64,000 bases of DNA from Bacteroidota bacterium (lineage in GTDB: Bacteria > Bacteroidota > Bacteroidia > Chitinophagales > UBA10324): the NCBI GenBank assembly GCA_014190575.1, contig BJGQ01000005.1, forward strand, positions 1-64,000, written 5' to 3'. Each line of letters starts with the position of its first letter. Position 1 is the first letter of the stretch. The notes beneath the pieces were generated by a model. It worked only from the letters and a program-made list of their open reading frames with translations, was not told the DNA's origin and did no database searches. The position numbers were made by a program, and so were the translations under genes. Positions 1 to 8,960 of the stretch are shown here, in pieces.

Positions 1-56
1 GGCCCCACCTGCTTTGATGCCTTCTCAATAATTTTTAATCGTTCCTTTTTATCCAT
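1..56 (-). CDS. Possible 5' end of an unidentified gene, cut by the window edge
   Basis: An ATG at the top of this stretch opens a frame on the minus strand with no stop before the left edge. It begins MDKKERLKIIEKASK, a charged helical start that could suit a small regulator. An in-frame stop lies 16 codons upstream, so this ATG is the first one available. Only 18 codons are visible, so no family can be named and the call could be chance. Confidence 0.3.
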   Translation of the reverse strand, partial: MDKKERLKIIEKASKQVG

Positions 57-354
57 ATCAATCTTTGCAGCAATCTTTTTTAAAAAAATTGCGGATGTAT
101 TTCAAAATCCTTTTCATTATAATGGTGAAAGAGTTTTGATTTTTATTTTCTGTTGTTGCTGTTTTCAATTCAATTGTTGTTTTTGCATTAAAATTATTTC
201 ATGAAACTGTTTTGATGAGCACAAGTTAAAATTTGATTCACACTAAATTTAAAAATGATTTAATCTTTACAATCTGTTTTTCAGAAGGTGTTCAATATTC
301 AGTTAAACACACTTAGAGCCGCAAACTGTTTTTACAGCTTCGTGAAATAAAAAA
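57..354. other. Non-coding stretch, nothing recognised
   Basis: AT-rich sequence between the left-edge minus-strand frame and the stop of the first HYC_CC_PP gene. It holds only a weak short inverted repeat (aactgtttttacag) near its right end, which is not convincing as a terminator because no clear T-run follows on the minus strand. No tRNA-like or riboswitch-like structure was recognised. Confidence 0.5.
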
Positions 355-741
355 TCAAATCAGGAAAACTCCGTACAATATGTAATCCGGAACCTTAGGT
401 TTTATTGGCGGAGGATAATAGAATTCAGATCGTTCACATTTATAATTTGCCAGTGATAAAATATCAAAATGATTTGCTGTACTGAAAATAAATTTTGGAA
501 CAGAATTATTAAAAGCAAACTGATTAGCCTTTGCCAAATCACTTTTTACTTTCAGTGTTATTGTTTTGTCTTTACAGCAACCGGGCTTAATGGCCTTTTT
601 GCCACACCCGCATTTATGTTTATCCGTTGAAAAAAAATCAATAGAAGAGAGTTTGTGCCCGCACCAATGCAACGACACAGCCATTCCTGAATTGGTTATC
701 AGAAATAAAAAGAGCAACGATAGGGTAAGCGTCTTTTTCAT
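355..741 (-). CDS. HYC_CC_PP family small exported protein
   Basis: Short Bacteroidota-specific protein of 128 residues with an N-terminal signal peptide (MKKTLTLSLLFLFLI). The family signature is present: HWCGHK around residue 25, a Cys cluster (CGCGKK, then GCCKDK), and a C-terminal PPPIKPK segment. His and Cys pairs of this kind suggest metal binding in the periplasm, but the biochemical role of the family is not established. It is the last gene of a minus-strand block with a multicopper oxidase and two CxxC proteins, and a second, more diverged protein of the same type starts that block. The start is the ATG directly before the signal peptide. Confidence 0.75.
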   Translation of the reverse strand: MKKTLTLSLLFLFLITNSGMAVSLHWCGHKLSSIDFFSTDKHKCGCGKKAIKPGCCKDKTITLKVKSDLAKANQFAFNNSVPKFIFSTANHFDILSLANYKCERSEFYYPPPIKPKVPDYILYGVFLI

Positions 742-970
742 TTGCGATGTGAAAATAGTTTTTTCATAAAACAGAAAGCTTGATTTTTATCATGCTGTAA
801 AAGCAACGATATTTTTGATGCGTTATGGAAATATTTAAAGATTAAAAATTATAAAATATAGGGGCAATTTTATTTACAACAATTTCATTTAAAAAGCAGT
901 ATGAATAATTCAATGTGATTTTTAAAATAAGGGATAATCTATATTTTGCTTTCTTACAACCGAAAATTAT

Positions 971-2440
971 TTAATCAGGTTTACTTCTGTTGATAATAAA
1001 TTTAATTGCTGCAGGCAGGTAATAGCACGCGAAGGGTTGTAATAAATAAACTCCATCACATAAACTGCTCACATTAATTTCTCTTGGTGAATCTGATGAA
1101 TTCAGTTTTGCATTCATCACTTCTTTACCGGTCACATCAAGAATGGAATAACCAAAGTATCCCGGAATTTTTTCACTATTCAGATTGATAAAATCACCCG
1201 CGGGATTCGGAAAAACAGTCAATAAAGAATTATCAGAAACAACTTTTATGCTTCCCGCAACAGTATAAGTTCCGATTCGGTATTTCACTGTTCCTGAAAC
1301 ATTATCCTGCCAAACCACATGCACTTTTCCATTGGAAATAGCAACATCTGTATTGGATACTTCATTCACATTTCCTGTTGCAACTGTATCGTAATTTATG
1401 GGAAATCCGTTGTGAATATTTTCAGTAAAATAAATTCCCAATTGACTGGTACCACTCACCAACTGCTTCCAAACTATTGCAGCAGTGTTATTGTAATTTG
1501 CCATGCGCGGATAGTTTTGTTGTGTGAGTCCCGTAAACATTCCTGTGAGCGCTGTACTTCCCGAACATTGCGAATTGCTGATTGAGGCTTTGCTCCAATA
1601 AATTAAATCATCGCCGGAACCAAGGCTCATAAATGTTGAATACAATGTATCGCCAATTAATATTCCATCAGGGCCAGTTGATGGGCACGACATGAGCATC
1701 CAGTTATTCTGATCCAAATTAATTCCTGAGTTGAAAGAATTTGCTCCATCAACAGAAATTCCTGACCATGTATCTCTGATGTTATTTAAATTATCGCGAT
1801 ATAAAATCGCCACAGTGCTACCTGCTGAAACCAATTGCCCCGGACAGCAATCACAAATTTCTCCCCCTGAAAAACCACTTGCTTTCACATCGGTTGAAAA
1901 AGTATTTCCAAAATCAGTTGATTTGGCAACCACCCAACGACTATCGCCGAAAGTTGAATTGAATTTCATAAAACCTATTATTGGATTTCCTGCATCATCA
2001 ACTGTAACCGTCGGAAAACGGGAAACACTATCAGCAATAAAATCTACCTGAACGGGAGTTGAAAAGTTTGCGCCACCATTATATGAATGCACTACATATA
2101 TTTTTCCTGTTACCTCAGGTGATTCTTTAAACACCACATAAACAGTATCGCCATGTGAAGCAATATCAGGACCCGCCCACGATGCTGTAAAAATCGGAAT
2201 GGACATTGGATTCACGGCAACCGGAGTTGTAAATGCTGTTCCGTTCCATCGCGAGAACATGGCGTCGGTAGAATGACCCCAGAGAACCAATGGATTATTA
2301 TTTCTATCCAAAACAATTCGAGGATGCAGATTACTTGTTGTATTTGTTGCAACATCCATTGCATTGTTCCAACTCAGTGTTGTTTGCGCTGAAACATTTA
2401 TTACAAAAAATAAAATTGAAATACTGAAAATATTTTTCAT
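971..2440 (-). CDS. Secreted sialidase/BNR-fold protein with T9SS C-terminal domain
   Basis: 489-residue exported protein. Residues 1-19 form a signal peptide ending SAQ. The body has repeated beta-strand units of BNR/sialidase-like type (for example KSTDFGNTF, HSYNGGANFS) with DDAGNP- and DRNNNP-like turns, so a six-bladed propeller is likely. An unusual ICDCCP cluster lies at residues 195-200 and another Cys in MLMSCPS, which may bind metal. The C-terminus from about residue 405 is a type A T9SS sorting domain (VFPNPAGDFI, then GVYLLQP), so the product should be secreted or surface-attached. The sorting domain ends in a QPFACYYLP variant shared with the multicopper oxidase upstream. Sialidase catalytic activity is not implied; no complete Asp-box/catalytic set is evident. 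Confidence 0.75.
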   Translation of the reverse strand: MKNIFSISILFFVINVSAQTTLSWNNAMDVATNTTSNLHPRIVLDRNNNPLVLWGHSTDAMFSRWNGTAFTTPVAVNPMSIPIFTASWAGPDIASHGDTVYVVFKESPEVTGKIYVVHSYNGGANFSTPVQVDFIADSVSRFPTVTVDDAGNPIIGFMKFNSTFGDSRWVVAKSTDFGNTFSTDVKASGFSGGEICDCCPGQLVSAGSTVAILYRDNLNNIRDTWSGISVDGANSFNSGINLDQNNWMLMSCPSTGPDGILIGDTLYSTFMSLGSGDDLIYWSKASISNSQCSGSTALTGMFTGLTQQNYPRMANYNNTAAIVWKQLVSGTSQLGIYFTENIHNGFPINYDTVATGNVNEVSNTDVAISNGKVHVVWQDNVSGTVKYRIGTYTVAGSIKVVSDNSLLTVFPNPAGDFINLNSEKIPGYFGYSILDVTGKEVMNAKLNSSDSPREINVSSLCDGVYLLQPFACYYLPAAIKFIINRSKPD

Positions 2441-2452
2441 GGGGATTGGATT

Positions 2453-4195
2453 TTAATTTTTGTTTTTATTTACAATGAATTTCTGTGGTTCGGGTTTAAA
2501 GTAACACGCCCATGGTTGCAGAAAATAAATTCCGTCAGCTAAATCGCTGATGTCAATTTGTTGTTTAAACGAATTTCGCCAAACACTCTTCATCCATTTT
2601 CCATTCACATCATAAATTTCGTAAGCATACAATGATTGCAATGAAGCTGGAATTTCAACGGTTAAAATTGTTGACGAAGGATTCGGATAAATTTTCCAAT
2701 CATCATTTTTATTTATATCAGTAACAGAAGTGTTTGTTGTATCAATCACTCTGAAACTTCCCATCATTCCATCATCTTCATGATGCAACAAGTGGCAGTG
2801 ATACATGTAGGGAATACTATCGTCGGCAAAATCTTCAAACTTAGTAATGAACGAAACTGTTTGTTGCGGCATCACTAACACCACATCTTTTTTTCCTTGT
2901 TGTTCGGGTGGAACTGCTCCGCCATTAATATTCAACACATAAAAATATCCGTCGTGAATGTGAAATGGATGAGCTACCAAGGTATTGTTCTGCAAAGTCC
3001 ATATTTCAATGTCATTCAGGTACGAAGTAATATTGATGGTATCCATATTAAAATTGTCGCCATTGATGGTAAATGGTCCTTCAATCATAAACTGTGGGCC
3101 CATTGTTTCGGGTGCAAAGGTGAGTGTGCGTGTAACATTTGCCTGAGATTGCAACCACGGAGTAAATGTTCGGAGTGTTGTTGGGATGGTGGTGACAGGA
3201 TTGGCAGTTGGCGCTGTAACATTTATTTGTAAAACAGAAAAGTCGGCTCCGTTCAACGGATTCAAATTATAATTCGGAAGTGTTGCCATTCCGTTTCCAA
3301 CTTGCGGCGCACCAACAATTCCGTTTGGAATTTGTGAACCATAATTCATTAACTGAATTGATTGACCTTGCAGTGATGCCAGGTCAACTAATATTTCATA
3401 TCGTTCTCCATTGGAAACTCTGAGTCGGTTTAGTTGAACAGGTTGTTCTAATAATCCATCATCATTTCCGATGACATTAAAATTCATGTTGTTTGAAAAT
3501 CCAAAAAGAAAAGTCCGGTTTGATGAACCATTTAATAATCTTAATCGCACAACTTGTGCAGGCGCATCCAAATATGGATTCACTGTTCCGTTCACCATCA
3601 TTAATGTATCGAGATAAGTTGCAATGGCAACCTGGTATAAAACATCAAACGCTTTTGACTGAACTATAATCGGAAAATCATCCACCCCATAAGTGCGTGG
3701 AAGTGTGAGTGTGTTTTCCAGACTGTCTTTTACTATTATCATTCCTGCAATTCCTTTTGAAACCTGAATGTCAGTTTTGTTTTCGCCATGTGGATGATAC
3801 CAATAAGTTCCTGCATCATTCATCACTTTGAAACTCGGACTCCAGGTGGCGCCTTGTTGTATTATCTGATGCGGGCCGCCATCATCCATTGCGGGCACAT
3901 GCATTCCATGCCAGTGCATGGTGGTAGTTGTTCCGGGTAAATTATTAGTCACATTCATGGTAACCACATCTCCTATATTTATAATTAAAGTTGGTGCGAG
4001 TAAAACTCCATTCACTCCATAAGTGGGTGTATTAATTCCTGAAAAAAATTGTGTGGTTCCGGACTGCACATTCAGATTAAAATTTGTTCCGGTTAATGCA
4101 GGCGGAATTGCCAATGGGTTTTGCGCATCAGCAAAAAAAGTAACAGCAGCAATTGCTGCTGTTACCAGAAAACATTTTTTAAATAACTGAATCAT
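2453..4195 (-). CDS. Multicopper oxidase with T9SS C-terminal domain
   Basis: 580-residue CueO/bilirubin-oxidase-like enzyme that should oxidise a substrate (Cu(I) or phenolics are the usual ones) with reduction of O2 to water outside the cell. Copper-ligand motifs are complete: HWHG at 94-97, YHPHG at 133-137, HPFHIH at 409-414 and HCHLLHHEDDGMM at 466-478, giving the type 1 Cys and axial Met. A signal peptide ends ADAQ at about residue 25. From residue 502 (IYPNP) there is a T9SS type A sorting domain with the ending QPWACYFKP...KFIVN. The start codon abuts the stop of the upstream thioredoxin-like gene, so the two are co-transcribed. The context points to copper or periplasmic redox handling; the substrate cannot be read from sequence. 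Confidence 0.9.
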   Translation of the reverse strand: MIQLFKKCFLVTAAIAAVTFFADAQNPLAIPPALTGTNFNLNVQSGTTQFFSGINTPTYGVNGVLLAPTLIINIGDVVTMNVTNNLPGTTTTMHWHGMHVPAMDDGGPHQIIQQGATWSPSFKVMNDAGTYWYHPHGENKTDIQVSKGIAGMIIVKDSLENTLTLPRTYGVDDFPIIVQSKAFDVLYQVAIATYLDTLMMVNGTVNPYLDAPAQVVRLRLLNGSSNRTFLFGFSNNMNFNVIGNDDGLLEQPVQLNRLRVSNGERYEILVDLASLQGQSIQLMNYGSQIPNGIVGAPQVGNGMATLPNYNLNPLNGADFSVLQINVTAPTANPVTTIPTTLRTFTPWLQSQANVTRTLTFAPETMGPQFMIEGPFTINGDNFNMDTINITSYLNDIEIWTLQNNTLVAHPFHIHDGYFYVLNINGGAVPPEQQGKKDVVLVMPQQTVSFITKFEDFADDSIPYMYHCHLLHHEDDGMMGSFRVIDTTNTSVTDINKNDDWKIYPNPSSTILTVEIPASLQSLYAYEIYDVNGKWMKSVWRNSFKQQIDISDLADGIYFLQPWACYFKPEPQKFIVNKNKN

Positions 4196-4981
4196 CTATT
4201 TTAAAACATTGATTTTATGAAATGAAGTTTGACCATTCACCATTGCTTTCAGCAAGTAGGTTCCGTTTGATAAATCAGCAACAGTAAACTGTTGCTGAAG
4301 AATTTTTTCGGTTGAACTTCCATTATAAATTTCAGCAACTACTCTTCCAGCCAAATCAATTAATTGCATTTGAACCAAACTGTTTTGCGAAAGTGCTAAC
4401 TGAATATTTATTTCATCATTGGCAGGGTTCGGGAAAACAGATAACGCATTTTGATTTTTGTTTATGAATGAACCCGAATTTCCTACTCCGTAAAAAGTAC
4501 GAATGGCATTTGCCATTATCATGGTATCACCGGTGGAAAATCCGATATCGGTAAACAACACATCATGATTGGGTCCCGCAACAACAACAACAGTTGGCAT
4601 ACCGAAACTACCGTAGTAGGCAACCATAAATTCTCCGGAGTCAAACGCCACACTGGTAAAACCATTGGTGGTTACAAAGTCATTGACAGTAATGCAGTCG
4701 TATGAATTAACATAGGCGAATTGATACCAGTTAATTTTTCCGGGGAACTGCGCATGCAATGGTACCAGCATTGATTCAATTTTATGGCCCGCATCAATGC
4801 ATGATGAACAGGTCATGAAATATTCCATCACCACTACTTCATTTGAATCGAGTGTAGTGAAAAGATTGTGCATGTTTCCGCTGCAATCATCCATGGTGAA
4901 ATCCATTGCAGTTGTTTGCTGCGCATTGGAAAATGAGTAGGCCATCAAAAAAGCGAAGAAGAAATAAATTGATTTTTTCAT
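4196..4981 (-). CDS. Secreted thioredoxin-fold protein with T9SS C-terminal domain
   Basis: 261 residues. Signal peptide to about residue 20 (FSNAQ), then a thioredoxin/TlpA-like fold with a CSSC pair at residues 58-61 and the cis-Pro strand GMPTVVVV, followed by a T9SS type A domain (VFPNPANDEI, ending KINVLK). An extra Cys in DDC at about residue 33 is matched in the next gene. It is paralogous to that gene, 44 bp away, and touches the multicopper oxidase start. A thiol-disulfide or metal-thiol function outside the outer membrane is inferred. Whether it acts as reductase, oxidase or metal chaperone is not decidable here. Confidence 0.75.
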   Translation of the reverse strand: MKKSIYFFFAFLMAYSFSNAQQTTAMDFTMDDCSGNMHNLFTTLDSNEVVVMEYFMTCSSCIDAGHKIESMLVPLHAQFPGKINWYQFAYVNSYDCITVNDFVTTNGFTSVAFDSGEFMVAYYGSFGMPTVVVVAGPNHDVLFTDIGFSTGDTMIMANAIRTFYGVGNSGSFINKNQNALSVFPNPANDEINIQLALSQNSLVQMQLIDLAGRVVAEIYNGSSTEKILQQQFTVADLSNGTYLLKAMVNGQTSFHKINVLK

Positions 4982-5025
4982 TCTGTTGTTTAGAAAAAAT
5001 TAAGTGTGATTAAACTTTCTGAAAA

Positions 5026-5802
5026 TTATTTTGCAACACTGAACTTAGAAGTAACGGTTTCGCCATCAACTTTAAGTTGAACGAAATAAATTCCTTCATG
5101 AAGCATTGATGTATTGATTTCAAATGACTGTTTTCCTGCTGTGTGATTTTTTGGAGCATCAGAAATTATTTTTTGTCCTAGTGTATTAAACACTTCAATT
5201 GAAACACTCGAAGCTTTGGTTAAGGTGTATATTAACTCAGTTGTTGCAGTTGCAGGATTTGGATAAAGACTAATTTCATCAGTTACATTTTTAAAATCAG
5301 AAATTCCATTAATGGTAGATATCGAGTTGTTGATTGCATTTTGCAATTGAGTTGTGGTAACTGTTCCGTTCTGTGCAAAATAAATGGTGTGAGTAGTTCC
5401 TCCACCAACAACAACTGTTTTAGGCATTCCACCTGAACCATAATTTGCTTGCGGGTTAACATTACCTGCATTATCAAATGTGGCGGTTGGAGTTATACTA
5501 TTTGTTGTTGACCAGCTTGCTAAACTGCTGCAGCTTCCATTTCCTGCATCATCAAACAGATAAAAAACAACATCGGGATTACCCATTGTGGCAATGGTAT
5601 TTGAAGCAGCCACTGCTGAACCAATACATGAACCGCAAGGCATTACCCAAACCATAACCACAGTTTTTCCCGCATCAAGATCGGTAAATAAAGTATGGCT
5701 CACACTGGCACAATCTGTTGCAGTAAAATCGAAGGCGGTTTGTGCTTTGGAAATCGATAATACGAACATCAAAGCAATTGAAAGGTAAATTGATTTTTTC
5801 AT
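5026..5802 (-). CDS. Secreted thioredoxin-fold protein with T9SS C-terminal domain (paralogue)
   Basis: 258 residues with the same plan as its downstream neighbour: signal peptide (SISKAQ), an early Cys in TATDC at about residue 31, a CGSC pair at residues 56-59, the GGMPKTVVV cis-Pro strand, and a T9SS type A sorting domain (LYPNPATATTEL...SKFSVAK). The different redox dipeptide (GS here, SS in the other) suggests different redox potential rather than simple redundancy. Tandem duplication is the simplest origin. It is the second gene of the inferred metal/thiol operon running leftward. Confidence 0.75.
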   Translation of the reverse strand: MKKSIYLSIALMFVLSISKAQTAFDFTATDCASVSHTLFTDLDAGKTVVMVWVMPCGSCIGSAVAASNTIATMGNPDVVFYLFDDAGNGSCSSLASWSTTNSITPTATFDNAGNVNPQANYGSGGMPKTVVVGGGTTHTIYFAQNGTVTTTQLQNAINNSISTINGISDFKNVTDEISLYPNPATATTELIYTLTKASSVSIEVFNTLGQKIISDAPKNHTAGKQSFEINTSMLHEGIYFVQLKVDGETVTSKFSVAK

Positions 5803-5943
5803 TTTGGGGATTTTAATTTGAATGATTGAAAATTTATTGGGATCGAAAAAAATTATTTTAGAATGAATGGTGATTATGAGGAAAACATAAACACAAAACC
5901 CCGGGCAGAATATTATCTGTCAGGTGAAAACCGGAAATAAAAA

Positions 5944-6351
5944 TCAAATAAGGAAACTCTGTTTGAGAATAATAATATTCTCTTTTGGTGGCGGCGGATG
6001 AAATCCGTTATAAGCAAAAACTAAATCAGCAGAAATTACCGGATGACTATATTGTTTAGAAATTAAAATTGAAACAAGTGGTTGAAAAATTTTTGCATCT
6101 ACAGTTTTCAGAAAATGAAACTGCCCCAATGTAGTGAACATGTCAAGGTGTTCTTTCTGGCAACCATCATCCTGCTTTTCATTTTTCTTTTCGTCGCAAC
6201 ACGATTTTTTGCAACAGTCTTTAACCTGTTCTGTTTCTTTGCAGCATGAATAAATTCCGGAAGCACAGAAGGCAGCGCATAAATGTGAATGCAACATCAC
6301 CATCAATAAAACTGATGCAATTCCTCTTGATATGTAATGTGATGATTTCAA
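5944..6351 (-). CDS. Small Cys-rich exported protein, HYC_CC_PP-like
   Basis: 135 residues. A hydrophobic N-terminus (GIASVLLMVMLHSHLCAAF) acts as signal peptide or anchor, followed by three vicinal Cys pairs (YSCCKE, KDCCKK, SCCDEK) in a lysine/aspartate-rich stretch and a late FHPPPPKEN segment. The layout and the ...LI C-terminus parallel the HYC_CC_PP protein at the other end of this block, although it lacks the HWC segment. The frame opens with TTG, since no upstream ATG exists in frame. The next internal ATG (residue 18) would destroy the signal peptide. It probably binds a soft metal; function unknown. Divergent from the zinc-uptake genes. Confidence 0.65.
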   Translation of the reverse strand: MKSSHYISRGIASVLLMVMLHSHLCAAFCASGIYSCCKETEQVKDCCKKSCCDEKKNEKQDDGCQKEHLDMFTTLGQFHFLKTVDAKIFQPLVSILISKQYSHPVISADLVFAYNGFHPPPPKENIIILKQSFLI

Positions 6352-6408
6352 AATGGTTTTACGAAAGTAGATTAATTTTTTACATCACCAACTATTCTTT
6401 ACATCCGT

Positions 6409-6416
6409 TACATTTG
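6409..6416 (+). promoter_or_regulatory. Candidate -7 box (TACATTTG) for the zinc-uptake genes
   Basis: An exact TAnnTTTG match 13 bp before the ATG of the small His-rich gene, in the 78-bp divergent spacer. No good -33 TTG is seen 19-20 bp upstream. On the opposite strand, a TACTTTCG (6362-6369) with a TTG (6389-6391) at 19-bp spacing could serve the divergent Cys-rich gene. Confidence 0.45.
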
Positions 6417-6429
6417 CGGTCATTGAATA

Positions 6430-6750
6430 ATGAAGGTTAGAATCAAAAGAATTATTTCGTTGTTTTTGTTGTCGCTGTTTATCTCAGCGATTACTCCTGA
6501 TGTTTTTATTCATGCATTCACCCATCACGAAGATACTGTTGATTTTCATGCAACTTCAACTTCCTTCAGTCATCAACACATTCACTGCGAAAGGTTATTA
6601 GATGAATTGCCGGCAACTCAGCTTGCCGAAGTAGTTCATCTTCCGGTGATTTCTGTATCATTTTTAAAAATTGAAAATTTAATTTCTGTATCGTTCAGTT
6701 TAATATCAGCTGAAACTGTAACCCTTCGCGGTCCTCCTTCTCTTGTATAG
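6430..6750 (+). CDS. Small His-rich exported protein of a metal-uptake locus
   Basis: 106 residues with a signal peptide (ISLFLLSLFISAI) and a His-rich middle (HAFTHHEDTVDFH, then SHQHIHC), ending in TLRGPPSLV. The His density and the position directly upstream of an outer-membrane barrel, a zinc-type binding protein and a permease suggest periplasmic zinc binding, but this is inference. I recognise no named domain. It starts at the first ATG after a good -7 promoter box and is divergent from the Cys-rich gene. Confidence 0.6.
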   Translation: MKVRIKRIISLFLLSLFISAITPDVFIHAFTHHEDTVDFHATSTSFSHQHIHCERLLDELPATQLAEVVHLPVISVSFLKIENLISVSFSLISAETVTLRGPPSLV

Positions 6751-6852
6751 GAGAGAAGATTTATTCTGATTTTCTCTTACTGAATTATTTATTGAATCGG
6801 ATTCAAATCAATTGAATCCCTTCAAACAATTTTTTATTCAAAAAGAAAATCC

Positions 6853-8007
6853 ATGTTCAACATAAAAATCATTCAACGCTTCATAACAGTATTCGTTCTT
6901 CTTTTTTTATTCATGATGAAAACAAATGTCTCAGCACAAACTCCTGCTGATTCAACTGCTACCGATTCAACATTGCTCAAACAAATTGAATTGGAAATGG
7001 AAAGCAGTCAGCCACAAATTGTTGCTCCGCGATCTACTATCTCAGCCAATCCCGATATCAGTGTCATTGGAGATTTTGGAGCATCGTACTTAAATAATAC
7101 ACAAAGAAATTTCGATGCCTATTTAAATGAAGCTGAGTTTTCATTTCAATCAGTAGTGGATCCATACATCCGTGCTGATTTTTTTGTGTCGTTTGGAAAA
7201 AATTCCGATACACATGAATACGGTGCCGGAGTTGAAGAAGCATTTATCACATCACTTTCATTGCCCACAGGATTGCAACTCAAAGCAGGAAAATTTAAAA
7301 GTGCAATCGGAAGAATTAATCCGGTTCACTCGCATGCTTTACCATTTATTGATTTGCCAATTGCTTACGAAAATCTTTTTGGTGATGGATTAAATGATGA
7401 GGGGCTATCGCTCAGTTGGCTTTTGCCTAATCATGCTTTTTATCAGGAGCTGACTGCGCAGGTTACAGCTGGATATACCGAGAGTCCGGTTTTTATTCAC
7501 AGTACTAAAAATGATTTTTTGTATGTGGCTCATTTGAAAAATTTCTTTTCGCTCAATGATAATGCAACTCTTGAAATTGGTTTCTCAGGTGTAAGTGGTC
7601 CGAATGATTCATTGCGCTTTACTCAAATCGGCGCAGCTGATTTAACTTATAAATGGAAACCGTTGCAAAAAAATACATACAAATCTTTCACCTGGCAATC
7701 GGAAGTTTATTATTCAATGGCAGATTTGAAAACACAAAAAGTAAATGCGCTCGGGTTGTATTCCATGATTTCGTTGCAGGTTGATAAGCGAATGTTTTTA
7801 ACTGCGCGATATGATTATGCGCAAAATCCATCATCATCACAATCAGCACAAATAGCGTACAGCGCCACTCTTGGCTGGTTCGCAACTGAATTTCAGAAAA
7901 TAGAAATTGAAGGAAAAACAAATACACTGTCTGATCATTCACAAACTTATCAGGCGTGGCTCCGTTGGATTTTTGTAATCGGAACTCATGGAGCACATCA
8001 ATATTAA
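6853..8007 (+). CDS. Outer-membrane beta-barrel protein (porin-like), zinc-locus type
   Basis: 384 residues. Signal peptide to SAQ (about residue 29), then alternating hydrophobic beta strands typical of a 16-strand-class barrel, with glycine/aromatic girdles, ending IGTHGAHQY with a terminal aromatic residue as outer-membrane proteins have. FVSFGKNSD, LKAGKFKSAIG and GKTNTLSDHSQTYQAWLRW resemble the uncharacterised barrel family that sits next to zinc ABC transporters in Bacteroidota and Proteobacteria. Likely role: a passage for zinc or a zinc complex across the outer membrane, inferred from neighbours. It is followed after 41 bp by the binding protein. Confidence 0.65.
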   Translation: MFNIKIIQRFITVFVLLFLFMMKTNVSAQTPADSTATDSTLLKQIELEMESSQPQIVAPRSTISANPDISVIGDFGASYLNNTQRNFDAYLNEAEFSFQSVVDPYIRADFFVSFGKNSDTHEYGAGVEEAFITSLSLPTGLQLKAGKFKSAIGRINPVHSHALPFIDLPIAYENLFGDGLNDEGLSLSWLLPNHAFYQELTAQVTAGYTESPVFIHSTKNDFLYVAHLKNFFSLNDNATLEIGFSGVSGPNDSLRFTQIGAADLTYKWKPLQKNTYKSFTWQSEVYYSMADLKTQKVNALGLYSMISLQVDKRMFLTARYDYAQNPSSSQSAQIAYSATLGWFATEFQKIEIEGKTNTLSDHSQTYQAWLRWIFVIGTHGAHQY

Positions 8008-8048
8008 ACCACTTTTAAATTAAAGATTAGAAATAAAAAATTAAAAAC

Positions 8049-8954
8049 ATGACGACAAAAAAATTAAGTATAACAGTTTTGTTCCTGAGCATTTTCTCAT
8101 TTGCAAATGCAGGAATCATAAAAGTTGTGACCACCACAATGGATACAAAAAGCATTGCTGAATTTATTGGCGCTGATAAAATCACAGCAACATCCATAGC
8201 AACCGGTTATCAGAATCCGCACTTTGTTGACCCTAAGCCGAGCTACATAATCAATCTCACAAATGCAGACATGTTTGTAACAGTTGGTTTAGATCTGGAA
8301 ACAGGTTGGTCGCCGCAATTGCTCGCGAGTTCGCGCAACACAAAAATTCAGAAAGGCGCAGCCGGATATGTTGATGCATCTGTTGGTGTGAATCTGTTAC
8401 AGGTTCCTACTTCACTCAATCGCGGTGAAGGTGACATACATATTTACGGAAACCCACATTACTGGCTCGACCCATTGAACGGAAAACAAATTGCCAGAAA
8501 CATCTGCGATGGATTAAACAGAATTTCTCCGGCGAACAAAGCATTCTTTGAAGCAAACCTTGTGAAGTTTGATGCAACGCTTGATTTGAAAATGAAAGAG
8601 TGGGCATCTAAAATGGCACCGTTCAAAGGATCAAAAATTATTGCGTACCATAATGAATGGGTTTATTTCGAAACACGATTCGGTTTGCAGATTGTTGACT
8701 TCATGGAACCGAAGCCCGGCATTCCTCCTACTCCATCTCAACTGGTAAAAATTATTAACGAAGTAAAAACCAATCACATCAAAGCAATTATTTCTTCTCC
8801 CTACTTCACCACTTCTTCTTCTGATGTAGTGAAGCAACAAACCGGCGTGAAAGTTTGCACGATGGCAACATCGGTAGGTGCGTTTGATACAATAAAAACT
8901 TACTTCGATTTGTTTGATTACGATATCAATTTAATTACTGCTGCATTAAAATAA
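8049..8954 (+). CDS. Metal (Zn/Mn) ABC transporter substrate-binding protein, ZnuA/cluster 9 family
   Basis: 301-residue periplasmic binding protein that captures Zn2+ or Mn2+ for import. Signal peptide ends SFANAG (about residue 21). Family metal-ligand segments are present: NPHFVDPKP near 56, GNPHYWLDP near 137, AYHNEW near 200, and a late Asp (FDLFDYDIN). The Asp/Glu-His-rich loop typical of many ZnuA proteins is absent, so metal selectivity is open. It is downstream of the barrel and upstream of the permease, separated from the latter by a 90-bp palindromic element. Confidence 0.85.
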   Translation: MTTKKLSITVLFLSIFSFANAGIIKVVTTTMDTKSIAEFIGADKITATSIATGYQNPHFVDPKPSYIINLTNADMFVTVGLDLETGWSPQLLASSRNTKIQKGAAGYVDASVGVNLLQVPTSLNRGEGDIHIYGNPHYWLDPLNGKQIARNICDGLNRISPANKAFFEANLVKFDATLDLKMKEWASKMAPFKGSKIIAYHNEWVYFETRFGLQIVDFMEPKPGIPPTPSQLVKIINEVKTNHIKAIISSPYFTTSSSDVVKQQTGVKVCTMATSVGAFDTIKTYFDLFDYDINLITAALK

Positions 8955-8960
8955 AAATGA

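Noticed and set aside
57-116. 19-codon ORF (ending KKDCCKD) upstream of the left-edge gene
   Set aside because: Its Cys pair recalls the nearby Cys-rich proteins, but it is too short, lacks a signal peptide and has no support from context.
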